Source of the DNA: Heterodera schachtii
Taxonomy: Eukaryota; Nematoda; Chromadorea; Rhabditida; Heteroderidae
DNA: 64,000 bases
Direction: 5' to 3'
NCBI GenBank assembly: GCA_023374025.1
Contig: SIJG01000016.1
Location: 1,950,142-2,014,141, forward strand
A program made the translations under genes and the position numbers. The notes below the pieces were generated by a model that was not told the DNA's origin, made no database searches, and saw only the letters and a list, made by a program, of their open reading frames with translations. Positions 36,161-47,200 of the stretch are shown piece by piece (the first letter of the stretch is position 1; the number at the start of each line of letters is the position of its first letter).

Positions 36161-39100
36161 TTAGATCAGTTCCTTAATTATTTTGACTTTGTGCCTTTTG
36201 TCAAAGCTTTGCCGTTGAGAAATGGCTTCTTCGTACGACCAAATCTTTTGCTTGTCGAATTTGGCCAATGCTCGGGCACCCTTAAAAAGGCAATGATTTG
36301 TTCGACATTTGCTCAGTTTTCGTGATTTGGCCAACCCGACAATTTCATGGCGTAGTCCAATTCCGTTCTGAGCAGTCTCAACACGTGCTTCACCCCGTCT
36401 TTGCCCTGCAATTATAATGCCAAATTCAACGTCTTTTTTGTCCGTTCACCCACTCCGACTGTCAATCCATGAATTATTGGCCGTCCGATGAACACAAAAT
36501 CGGCACCCAAAGCAATCGCTTTTAACACGTCCGTCCCGCTTCGGAAGCCGCCATCCACAAACACCTTAATTGCCAATTAGTAATAATTGTTTGTTAATGT
36601 ATCGTAATTGATCCAAATACTGGAATTCTGCCCTGGACAGCAGTGACCACTTCGGGAAGAGCTTCAATCTAAAAGCAGTGCAAAATCAGTCCAAATATTT
36701 GTGAGTGTCTGAATTGAATAACCGTGGATATGCAATGGTCCATTTGGCGCCCTGTTCAAAATTACCATTTTTCATATTAAAATTCTTCCGTTTTTGCTCA
36801 CCTCCGTGGTTGGACACAATTATCGCCGAAGCGCCCTCTTTTAATGCCGCGAGGGCGTCGTCCGAGCGGACAATCCCTTTCACAATTACCTGCAATTTAT
36901 TAACCCTTTTGGCTGTTAGGAGAATGAGAGAATTTATTCAATTAAAAGTGATTTAAAAAAAGGCCATGCCAAAAAAGTGTGCCGATTAAATTTGATAAAT
37001 TTGGTTTTGAATTGTTTAAATGGATGTTCACTTACCGGTAATTGCGTTAATTGGAGCAGCCAGCGGAGATGAGCCCAATTGAGGGAGGAGTCGAACAAAG
37101 AAACGACGTATTGGGAAAGGCCGGAGGAGCCGACTTCGGCGCCGGAAAGGGTCGACTGTTCCATGTGAGAGGCGAAGTTGGCAATACTTCATTCGAAATT
37201 TGAAATTCAGTGCCAATAGAAGTTTTGGCGAAATGCCCACTTCAAATGGCCCGGCAATTGGAAGGCGTTGCGCTCGTCCGCCCTTCGCCGTCCGAACATT
37301 GGCGCGTCGACGGTGAGCACCAAAGCGGCAAAGCCCGCCTTTTCGGCCCTTCGGACTAAAAAAGAGACAGGAAATTAATTACTTATAATTAATGAAAAAG
37401 CAAATTAATGTTAATTGCCACCGATTTGCTCAGTCAATGTCCGGTCTTTGTAAATGTACAGCTGAAATATTCATTCATTGAGTCAGTCGCAGATTGCTTC
37501 TCCAAATGCCAATTGGCCACCTGAAACCACAAAGTGCTCCCCTCGGGCGCCGCTTCTGCCACTTTCTCCAACGGAACGGTGGACAAAGTGCTGCAAATCA
37601 TCAGAGTGCCAGTCTCGCCAGCAGCTTTTTAAATTTCAGTCAATTTCGTGGCATTTAAATTTCAAAAAGGGCGTTTATTTTAAGCTAACCAACCCTTGAC
37701 TGTCGCTATTTCGCCCTCGTCGTGCGCCATTCGGTGGAATGCCGATGGCGCGATGCCAATTGGGCAGGCAAAAGTGCGAGCGAACGGACGACACTTCGGG
37801 TTGGCCGTTGAGGGGGAAAGGCGAATGGTGACGGAAGGGTCCAAATGGGACACATCCCTCAGGGCAAAGGGTCGGATCAAAAAACTGAAAGGATCGATCT
37901 GAGTTGATCAGAAAATGAAAGAATCGCTCGGAGTTGATCAAAAAACTGAAAGGATCGATCTGAGTTGATCAGAAAATGAAAGAGTCGCTCGGAGTTGATC
38001 AAAAAACTGAAAGGATCGATCTGAGTTGATCAGAAAATGAAAGAGTCGATCGGAGTTGATCAGAAAATGAAAGAGTCGATCGGAGTTGATCAAAAAACTG
38101 AAAGAATCGATCGAAGTTGATCGAAAACTGAAAGAATCGATCGGAGTTGATCAAAAAACTGAAAGGATCGATCGGAGTTGATCAGAAACTGAAAGAATTA
38201 ATCTGAGTTGATCAGAAAATGAAAGAGTCGATCGGAGTTGATCAAAAACTGAAAGGATCGATCTGAGTTGATCAGAAAATGAAAGAGTCGCTCGGAGTTG
38301 ATCAAAAAACTGAAAGGATCGGTCTGAGTTGATCAGAAAATGAAAGAGTCGATCGGAGTTGATCAGAAAATGAAAGAGTCGATCGGAGTTGATCAAAAAC
38401 TGAAAGAATCGATCGAAGTTGATCGAAAACTGAAAGAATCGATCGGAGTTGATCAAAAAACTGAAAGGATCGATCGGAGTTGATCAGAAACTGAAAGAAT
38501 TAACCTGAGTTGATCAGAAAATGAAAGAGTCGATCGGAGTTGATCAAAAAACTGAAAGGATCGATCTGAGTTGATCAGAAAATGAAAGAGTCGCTCGGAG
38601 TTGATCAAAAAACTGAAAGGATCGATCTGAGTTGATCAGAAAATGAAAGAGTCGATCGGAGTTGATCAAAAAACTGAAAGGATCGGTTGGAGTTGATCAG
38701 AAAATGAAAGAGTCGCTCGGAGTTGATCAAAAAACTGAAAGGATCGATCTGAGTTGATCAGAAAATGAAAGAATCGCTCGGAGTTGATCAAAAAACTGAA
38801 AGGATCGATCTGAGTTGATCAGAAAATGAAAGAGTCGCTCGGAGTTGATCAAAAAAACTGAAAGGATCGATCTGAGTTGATCAGAAAATGAAAGAGTCGA
38901 TCGGAGTTGATCAGAAAATGAAAGAGTCGATCGGAGTTGATCAAAAAACTGAAAGAATCGATCGAAGTTGATCGAAAACTGAAAGAATCGATCGGAGTTG
39001 ATCAAAAACTGAAAGGATCGATCGGAGTTGATCAGAAACTGAAAGAATTAATCTGAGTTGATCAGAAAATGAAAGAGTCGATCGGAGTTGATCAAAAAAC

Positions 39101-42100
39101 TGAAAGAATCGATCGAAGTTGATCGAAAACTGAAAGAACCGATCGGAGTTGATCAAAAAACTGAAAGGATCGATCGGAGTTGATCAGAAACTGAAAGAAT
39201 TAATCTGAGTTGATCAGAAAATGAAAGAGTCGATCGGAGTTGATCAAAAAACTGAAAGAATCGATCGAAGTTGATCGAAAACTGAAAGAACCGATCGGAG
39301 TTGATCAAAAAACTGAAAGGATCGATCGGAGTTGATCAGAAACTGAAAGAATTAATCTGAGTTGATCAGAAAATGAAAGAGTCGATCGGAGTTGATCAAA
39401 AAACTGAAAGAATCGATCGAAGTTGATCAGAAACTGAAAGAATTAATCTGAGTTGATCAGAAAATGAAAGAGTCGATCGGAGTTGCGTAATAAAAAAAAC
39501 AGCTTTCTACCGCTTAACACTAACTCAATCCACAACAACTTCACACTTTAATTCAAATAAAAGCACAACCCAATAAAATTAATCCGAAGTCAACCAAATA
39601 ATGACAACCGACAAAAACACCAAAAGAAGGAGACCAACTAACAACTGAACTGAAGAAAAATGAGGGAAAAAGGGATAAGTCAGTTACAAATCAATAAGAC
39701 AAAAGGGGAGACAAAAACAGACATGCACACAAACAAAATGCCAATAATTATAATAAAATTAAATCATATAACACATCCCCGGCCGCTGACGAGAGGCGTC
39801 CCTGCCGATCAGCTGCACATTCCGCATCCGGCTGTCGAAAGGTGATGTCGTCTGGGATTCAGCACACTGCCATTGCATCGAAGTCCGCGCAATAATGGTC
39901 GATCACCAACAGAATGTGAAGTCGGGCCCGGACACGAGGCGGTCAACTCGACCCAACCCCGATCAAATGGCACTTAGCTCTTGCCGCTAATGCCACAAAT
40001 TCATCAAAAACCATTGGTGTTTGACGTGCCATTTCAAGTGCCAGCGCTAATTCCGGGTTTTGAAGCGCTCTGATAAAATGCCGAATTGAATAATCGTCAT
40101 AAAGATGCTCTGGAAGTGCCGGATATGCCTTTCGAACCAGTGAAGAAATTCGGTCGGCCAAATCATCAATGGGTTCGTTGTTCCGGCGGAAAACGCCATT
40201 CATTAATTCATCAAAAGCTGACATATGTCGCGCATCTGTCGACTCAAGCTGATGAATCATTGCACGTTTAATGACTTCGTACTGAAATGGATGGTTTGCG
40301 ACGGCAACATTAAGAGCCCGTTCAGCGCGTCCCGAACATTTCGACCGAAGTGCGTTTAGCCGTTTAGCTTCAGGCCATTCCTCAGTGGTGATATCGAAAC
40401 GTTGGAAAAATGATCTCACTTGATCTGAGCCCGAATTTCCCTCCAATTCTTGCAATGAATTCAATGTCATCGAATAGGAGAAATTGTCCAAACTTTTTAT
40501 TGCTTGGGCCAAAATTCGATCATTTATTTCATTTTGCTGAATTAGGCGTTGAGAAGCTTCATTCTCCAACACAGTTAAATGACGTTGCGGGTTTGTTGAG
40601 ATATTCTTTGCAATTAATTGGGAGTGGACCGCAATTTGTTGCACGAAAATTGGATCTGTGTTGTTGCCGACCCGTGGTTGTGTGTACTGCATTTGTCCTT
40701 TATTCCGATCAAAATTGGGTGCAGGTGTCGGTTGATGAACGGGAGGGGACATCTGAGTAAATTCCGTGTTGTTAGGATTTCTCAATCCAAAATTTTGCTT
40801 AAAAATAGTCGAATGCATTGGCCGTTCCGCCGCTCTTCTTCCATTATCGTCTTCCATGCGTCTAATCAGATAGTTGTTGTTGGCACTCACTGCCAATAAT
40901 CGGCGTCGCATTTCTCGTTCATCCAAAATTTCGTTATGTCTCCAAACAGCATCATTATCAAGCCCTCGGTTGTCTCCCAATTCGACGTTCATAGGCAAAT
41001 TCGAGCTCAAAAACGAATGCACCGCATGCTTTTTCCAGTAACCGTCTTGGTTCAATTCAAATCCAACAATGTCTGCAATTTCAACAAATTCGCTTCTCAG
41101 TCTTTAAGCAACTCAGTCAAATGGCGAAGTTATCCTCAGTCTTTGAGCAACTTCAACAAATCTCGGCAAACTTAGCTGTTATCTGCAGTCTCAGTCTTTG
41201 AGCAACCTGCCAAACCGTCTGCGGCTTTATTCCTGGTCTTTAATCAATGGCAGTGAGTTGTCCCAGAAGCCAGGAGCGCCACGTAATAAAAAAAAACAGC
41301 TTTCTACCGCTTAACACTAACTCAATCCACAACAACTTCACACTTTAATTCAAATAAAAGCACAACCCAATAAAATTAATCCGAAGTCAACCAAATAATG
41401 ACAACCGACAAAAACACCAAAAGAAGGAGACCAACTAACAACTGAACTGAAGAAAATGAGGGAAAAGGGGATAAGTCAGTTACAAATCAATAAGACAAAA
41501 GGGGAGACAAAAACAGACATGCACACAAACAAAATGCCAATAATTATAATAAAATTAAATCATATAACATAGTTGATCAAAAAACTGAAAGGATCGATCT
41601 GAGTTGATCAGAAAATGAAAGAGTCGCTCGGAGTTGATCAAAAAACTGAAAGGATCGATCTGAGTTGATCAGAAAATGAAAGAGTCGATCGGAGTTGATC
41701 AGAAAATGAAAGAGTCGATCGGAGTTGATCAAAAACTGAAAGAATCGATCGAAGTTGATCGAAAACTGAAAGAGTCGATCGGAGTTGATCAAAAACTGAA
41801 AGAATCGATCGAAGTTGATCGAAAACTGAAAGAATCGATCGGAGTTGATCAAAAAACTGAAAGGATCGATCTGAGTTGATCAGAAAATGAAAGAGTCGAT
41901 CGGAGTTGATCAGAAAATGAAAGAGTCGCTCGGAGTTGATCAAAAAACTGAAAGGATCGATCTGAGTTGATCAGAAAATGAAAGAGTCGATCGGAGTTGA
42001 TCAGAAAATGAAAGAGTCGATCGGAGTTGATCAGAAAATGAAAGAGTCGCTCGGAGTTGATCAAAAAACTGAAAGGATCGATCTGAGTTGATCAGAAAAT

Positions 42101-43048
42101 GAAAGAATAGCTCGGAGTTGATCAAAAAACTGAAAGGATCGATCGGAGTTGATCAGAAACTGAAAGAATTAATCTGAGTTGATCAGAAAATGAAAGAGTC
42201 GATCGGAGTTGATCAAAAAACTGAAAGAATCGATCGAAGTTGATCGAAAACTGAAAGAATCGATCGAAGTTGATCAGAAACTGTAAAGGATCGATCCGAG
42301 TTGATCAGAAACTGAAGGATCGCTCGGAATTGATCAAAAAACTGAAAGAATCGATCGAAGTTGATCAGAAAACTGAAGGGCCGACCGGAGTTGATCAGAA
42401 AACTGAAAGGGCCGACCGGAGTTGAACTCATTCATCCCACCCCACCCATCCTCCGCCACTGTCTCTCCTCACAATTTTTACTTTTATTTACGTCCAAAGA
42501 TAGACAATATATTTAATTATTAGTAAATTCATATTTAAAAAATATATGACAATTTAAATTAATAAATTCCTTCCTTTTTAAAGACCTAAAAAATCAAAAA
42601 AATAATTATCTTTAATGCAAAATAAGCTAACAAATTTAATTAAATTTCCATTATTTTCTCCGGCGTTATCTGATGGCAAATGGCCACCCTCGCATACTTT
42701 GGGTTCGGTTTTTTGAAAAATACCGAATAATTTTAGTTTTATAATTTTCACTTAAAAAGTAAATTTAATTTTTTAAATTCTGAAAATCCGATTCGGATCA
42801 AGAATGCTTTTCAAAATTTCGGCCGTTGTTTTAAAGCTTTTGCAATTATTTTTTGAGTAAATTTTGGCACTTTTTTTTTTTGCAAGTAACAAATCGACTC
42901 ACTTTCTGAATGCCTCGCGGTTTTCCCGAAGCGTTTGCTCATCGTCGGCTCCGCTTTCGTAATAGCCGCGCGCTGCCCTTGGCAAAATGTCCAAAGCGCG
43001 CTTTTCAACGTCGCCCAAGGAGACCAAATCGGCCAAAATATTCACCAT
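36161..43048 (-). CDS. HAO1: FMN-dependent 2-hydroxyacid oxidase (glycolate oxidase family)
   Basis: Exon 1 (43048-42903) reads [20 protein letters not shown] and [19 protein letters not shown], the family's N-terminus. Exon 2 starts at 37884 and reads [32 protein letters not shown]. Later exons: [81 protein letters not shown] plus [32 protein letters not shown], and the end [12 protein letters not shown] (stop at 36161). FMN-barrel residues are present (the SNHGGRQ.D catalytic His/Arg, VKG, DGG.R.G). The enzyme should oxidise glycolate or another 2-hydroxyacid to the 2-oxoacid and peroxide. No SKL-type peroxisome signal is seen. Intron 1 is about 5 kb and holds a minisatellite and an LTR element. 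Confidence 0.88.
37869..39485. repeat. ~30-bp minisatellite, block 1, abutting oxidase exon 2
   Basis: More than 50 tandem units of about 30 bp built on GATCGGAGTTGATCA plus AAAAACTGAAAG or GAAAATGAAAGA. Two unit types often alternate, giving a 60-bp higher-order period. On the coding strand, units of the first type contain CTTTCAGTTTTTTGATC, identical to the 3' splice site and first ten bases of oxidase exon 2 (37884 downward). The array therefore ends inside the exon. It is very dense in GATC. Long open frames across it (repeating [14 protein letters not shown] peptides) are artefacts of the period. Confidence 0.95.
39486..39774 (-). repeat. 3' LTR (minus-strand reading)
   Basis: 289 bp from CGTAATAAAA to CATATAACAC. 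It differs from the other LTR mainly in A-run lengths and a few bases. Confidence 0.88.
39943..41055 (-). CDS. Retrotransposon gag-like protein, 370 aa
   Basis: A single open frame. The N-terminal half is Asn/Gln-rich ([35 protein letters not shown]). The C-terminal half is the helical capsid-like region: [54 protein letters not shown] and [20 protein letters not shown]. This matches the layout of Ty3/gypsy-type gag (PF03732-like). No zinc knuckle CCHC is visible, and the frame ends before any pol gene. It is the only protein of the element and is intact, so the RNA may be packaged in particles made by it or by a relative. Confidence 0.75.
   Translation of the reverse strand: MNQDGYWKKHAVHSFLSSNLPMNVELGDNRGLDNDAVWRHNEILDEREMRRRLLAVSANNNYLIRRMEDDNGRRAAERPMHSTIFKQNFGLRNPNNTEFTQMSPPVHQPTPAPNFDRNKGQMQYTQPRVGNNTDPIFVQQIAVHSQLIAKNISTNPQRHLTVLENEASQRLIQQNEINDRILAQAIKSLDNFSYSMTLNSLQELEGNSGSDQVRSFFQRFDITTEEWPEAKRLNALRSKCSGRAERALNVAVANHPFQYEVIKRAMIHQLESTDARHMSAFDELMNGVFRRNNEPIDDLADRISSLVRKAYPALPEHLYDDYSIRHFIRALQNPELALALEMARQTPMVFDEFVALAARAKCHLIGVGSS
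41282..41570 (-). repeat. 5' LTR (minus-strand reading)
   Basis: 289 bp, near-identical to the LTR at 39486-39774. It ends at CATATAACAT against the AGTTG duplication. Confidence 0.88.
41571..42426. repeat. ~30-bp minisatellite, block 2
   Basis: Continuation of the array on the far side of the LTR element, about 28 units. Units at the 42250-42426 end are the most degenerate (GGGCCGACCGGAGTTGATCA), as expected at an old array edge. Confidence 0.95.
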
Positions 43049-43559
43049 TTTTAGCCAAAAATTATTAACGGAGAAAAGCAATTAGTTGGAGAAAAAGTAA
43101 TGAGATAATTAATTATAAATAAATGAAAGGGAATCAATGGAAAATCGAAAAGAAAAGAAAGAAAAAAGAAAGGGTCATTCAGCAAAAAGAACGGAAGGAA
43201 AACGAACCAAACAAACGCAAGAAAATAATCATTTATCAAAAGTAATATGTAAGTGCAAAGGATGGAAGCTATCTAAAAATCATTTGAACAGACCAAAATT
43301 TGAATCGGGCAAATTGTTAAACGATTGTTTTAATCATTTTATTTATTTATTTTAATCCTCTTTGATGGACAGACAATTTGTTTGTTTTGTAAGTTTATTT
43401 ACACTTAATACATTTAATTTATTCATTCTCATTCATCCATTATTCTTCACATTTCCACCCAATTCGATTGGTTATCTTTCAATGGCAAACTTTCTCTTAA
43501 ATTTTAATAAATAATAACTTTTTTCTACAGAAATTCTTATTTATTTTAATAAATAGAAC
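43049..43559. other. Intergenic, nothing recognised
   Basis: Upstream of the oxidase start. AT-rich with purine-rich stretches near 43140-43220; no supported exon. Confidence 0.4.
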
Positions 43560-44070
43560 CCTAAATTTTAGATTGCCGGAACCGGTGGGGTAGGACCGAG
43601 ACTGGAAAATGGACCGGGACTCCCCCCTTTTTTCGGAACTCCCGGTCACAATTTTTTGGTCGGGATCCCGCCGGGACTGGAACTTTTTAGAAAGATGAAA
43701 CATTGGTGAATGCCGAAAATTGAAAAAATTAGACGTATTATTTGTGACATTTTTTACTTGTTTTAACACTCATTTTTCGCGCGATTTAAAATTTGGACTG
43801 ATTTTCGCTTCTTTTTTAAATTTCGACAGGCCTCGCGAGTTTCAAATTCATGGCAAGAAATAATAAATACATAAATTTAATTAATTTCCTGGGAAGAAAT
43901 CGAACCCGAGGATATTTTTCCTATTAATCACAATTCTGAAGCACGAGACTACCAGTGCAAATTTGTCCCGCTAGCTTCAGTCCAAATGGCCGGGACTTGA
44001 AACTTGGCCTCCCCAGTGTTCTGTCCAAAAAACATGGAACTGGAAATTCCGGTGGAATCCTGACCCAGCA
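43560..44070 (-). mobile_element. Probable SINE-like repeat with tRNA-related core
   Basis: The minus strand from about 43972 to 43888 reads like a degenerate tRNA. GCACTGGTAGTCTCGTGCTT resembles the D arm/A box and anticodon stem, and CGGGTTCGATTTCTTCCC resembles the T arm with the B-box GGTTCGA core. It has an over-long middle and poor acceptor pairing, so it is not a working tRNA. Flanks carry several copies of GGGACTGGAA-like motifs and CCGGTGG. A tRNA-derived SINE is the best guess; a decayed tRNA pseudogene is the alternative. Confidence 0.35.
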
Positions 44071-44228
44071 AAGTGATCATTTTTACTGATTTAGCTTAAA
44101 TCTTTAATTAACAGTAAGAATGAGATATAATAAATGATAGAAGATTAGGAATTAAACAAAATCATTTATTTAAAAATAAATTTTTGTCCATTTCCAATCA
44201 TCCAATGTCCATCAATGGGGTTTTCACA

Positions 44229-47200
44229 TCAGTCCTCCTCAACTTCTTCTGCTTGTTCCTTTACTGCTAAAAGATCAATGAAACGTTGGGACTGCGCGAG
44301 AAATTTGCTAAATAAATTGATGAAAAAAAAACAAATAAAAATAATAATTTCTTTCCGACCGATCCCGACGGTGTATTTCAACAACTTGTTTTAAAAGAGC
44401 GGCTAAAGGACGGTAGGAGCTGGGCCGAGAGGGGGGCAACCAGGAGGACTGAAAGCGAAAGCCAGAGATAGAGATGAAAAAATGAAATGATGACACCGGA
44501 ATTTGTCCGATCACTGCCCGACATTTGGTCAGCGTCGACTGGTGGGCCAACACTGAAAATTGCAGTGCCAACACAGTGAAACGGTTAAGCAGTCCTTCGA
44601 CGACCAATTCCTCCAGGCACGCGTCGGAGAGAATGGAGCGGAAGCAGAGGATGGAGCGCATCAACTAAAACAAATAACTGCCATATAAAGGTGGCACAGA
44701 TTTGGGAAGCAGCTCGCTCTCCACCACCCCGTTGGATGTATGAAAACTTGCCCCAAAATATTCAACTCACTTTGATAGACTTCCAAAATTGCCGATCCAA
44801 AAAAGCGCCACACCCCGTCTCAGTGGATTCAATGGCTCTTAAAAATCGGTAAAATAAAAAAAAAATTGTTTTTTAATGTGATGCAACTCTTTGCTGTACA
44901 ACGGCACAAAAGTGTCGCGGTCAATAGTGTCACGCAACCGAGCATAAACACCCTCAAGCAGTTCTTGCATTCGCTTTGAGCTTGCGTTGGCCACCTTTGA
45001 AAAAAGGGTTTTAAAAGTCAATTAAAAAATTTTTCTCGCTGTGGCTGATTGTGAGGACACCATCAGACCACTAATTGAAAAGCCAAAATCCTCAAAATTC
45101 TAAAACCAAAAAAAAATCGTAATAAGGAAACATCTCGGGAGGACTCGATTCCAAAGTTATGATCTTGAAAATAAGCCGACAGAAATTTACTGGGTATTCC
45201 TCGACAAATGAACGCAGCAATTGAGCTAAGTTGGAAGACTCATGCAGCGACAACGGGTCCCATTGCTCGCGGACAATTTCTAAATATTGAGAATGACATG
45301 GCGAACAAGAAATGAGTTGCGAAAATTTTGATTTTTTGGCATAATATTTGTGCATGGGTTTTCCAATGGTTTTTTTTGACCACATTTGGGAAATGGTCAA
45401 CAGACAAAAAGAGGGGCGTCTAAAATTGGATAGTCCTAAAAGTATACTTGCAATTTTTGGAAAAACAATCTTTTCCACAACGGACGGGATCAGAGACACG
45501 AGCGACGGATGTTCAAGGTCCTCCAGTCCCGAGTTGTCCAGGCCGGCCATCAGCAGCGCACGGTACCAGGGCATGCGATGCAAAGGCCGTTGGGTTGGTG
45601 ATTCCTGGCAAAGAAAAGGGGCAAAAGTAAACAGTCGTACTAATTATTGATGTGTCCCTAATAGAGAAAATATTAACTTACTTATTCTGCTATTCAGTTG
45701 TCTCATAATTACGAAAAAATCTCAAAAAGTTTGGCCTGAGAGAAAGTTGTCATGTTTTAAACTGGTTTAGGCCTAGGAATCTCAGGTTTTATAGTCATCT
45801 AATAGCCTAACGTAATTTATCTTTAATGCAAAAGTCCCATTCCAAATCATTTCTTCATTAAAATTTGTGGTGCCATTTTGTTAGGACAGATGAGACTATT
45901 AAAATAAGATAAAGCAATACTTATTGAGATTTTTTCAATTTATTCGACAATAATTATGAGATTAACCCAATATTATTATGAAAAAAAGGTACCTTCAGAG
46001 GTCGCCAGTCGACAAGTTGAAGACGCACAAAAGGGCCAAGAAGTTTGGGTAGACAAAACGGAACATAGGCCTGTTCAAAAGAGGACGGGTCGACGGCCAG
46101 CCAATGAAGAAGCCGTTGCAAAATGTGACCCAATTGGCAAAACTCGTCGTTGGTGTCCACGAACAAATCACCAATGCCCTGGAGGACGGAGGCTGTAAAA
46201 ACAGACAATTTATTAAGACCAGCTATGTAAATCCGGAGCAGGTCGTTTCCCCCCCGTCGTTTCCCCCCCACGTCGTTTCCCCCATAAAAATTTTTTAAAA
46301 AAAATTTTTCAAACAGAAATTTTTCATAAAAAAATTCTTAGGAATTTTCTTAGTACGAAAATTTCAAGAAAAAAAATTTTTTGAGAAATTTTTCAGTGGT
46401 TTTTTAAAAATTTCGTGATAAATTTCTAAGTTTTTCAAAAATTTTCTAAAAAAAAATTTTTTTTTCTTGAAATTTTCGTACTAAGAAAATTCCTAAGAAT
46501 TTTTTTATGAAAAATTTCTAGGTTTGAAAAATTTTTTAAAAAAATTTTTCGGGGGAGAAACGACGTGGGACCCCGGGGGGGAAACGACGGGGGGGAAATG
46601 AAGTGCACCCATGTAAATCGAGCTTCAGGATTTTAAGCCGTTTTTTAATTAATGAGATTTGGGCCCGGCAAAGCCGAGAGGCACCGCTGGTGAAAATTTT
46701 TTAGAATTTTAATGTATTTGTTAATGTAAGAAAATCTTTTGTCGGCAACAACCATTGTTTTTGTTTATGAATTTATTTTCAGTGACCAATTTTCTCCCGG
46801 TAGAACACTTCTTGGCTGGTCGTCTCCTCGTCATCGCTGCTCAATCCCTCGTGGTGGTGTTGCGGCACTGATTGTGAAGTGTCCGCAGTCGGCTGATTGT
46901 GCGGACGGTCACGTCGACGACGATTTCTGTGTCAAATAATTTAGAACTCGTTACAATTACAAAAATATTTCAAAAATAACAATGAATGTTAATTCACAAC
47001 AGATTTCGTGCAAAAATGGCCTTTTGGCCACCCACATTTTTTTGTTTATTTCTCAACCAAATTAAGCATTCTCTTGGTAGATCCGATAGATCTAACAATA
47101 AGTGTTTATTATTATTCTGCCAAATTTCGTTATATTTCAAAAAAAAGTTATGACGAAAGAACTAACAAAACGTTGTTTTTTTTAGTCCTGATTTTTTAAT

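Larger units (their letters stand above)
39486..41570 (-). mobile_element. Gag-only LTR retroelement with 5-bp TSD
   Basis: Two 289-bp direct repeats (39486-39774 and 41282-41570), nearly identical, flank a 1.5-kb interior. AGTTG lies on both sides (39481-39485 and 41571-41575), a 5-bp target duplication within the minisatellite. Read on the minus strand, the right LTR is the 5' LTR and ends TTATTACG. TGGCGCTCCTGGCTTCTGGG follows directly, a plausible tRNA primer-binding site starting with TGG. The interior has one gag-like ORF and no protease, reverse transcriptase or integrase, so it depends on enzymes from elsewhere. The near-identity of the LTRs implies a young insertion. Confidence 0.88.

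Noticed and set aside
37869..39485. CRISPR-like regular repeats
   Set aside because: Units are directly tandem with no unique spacers, and the organism is a eukaryote.
37675..42431. Several minus-strand ORFs of 60-100 codons with repeating [14 protein letters not shown] peptides
   Set aside because: They are open frames created by a ~30-bp tandem repeat whose period is a multiple of three; no start context, splice logic or protein family supports them, except that the array edge supplies the first codons of oxidase exon 2.
43888..43972. A functional tRNA gene
   Set aside because: The middle is too long and the acceptor ends do not pair, so it was listed only as a SINE-like or tRNA-derived relic.
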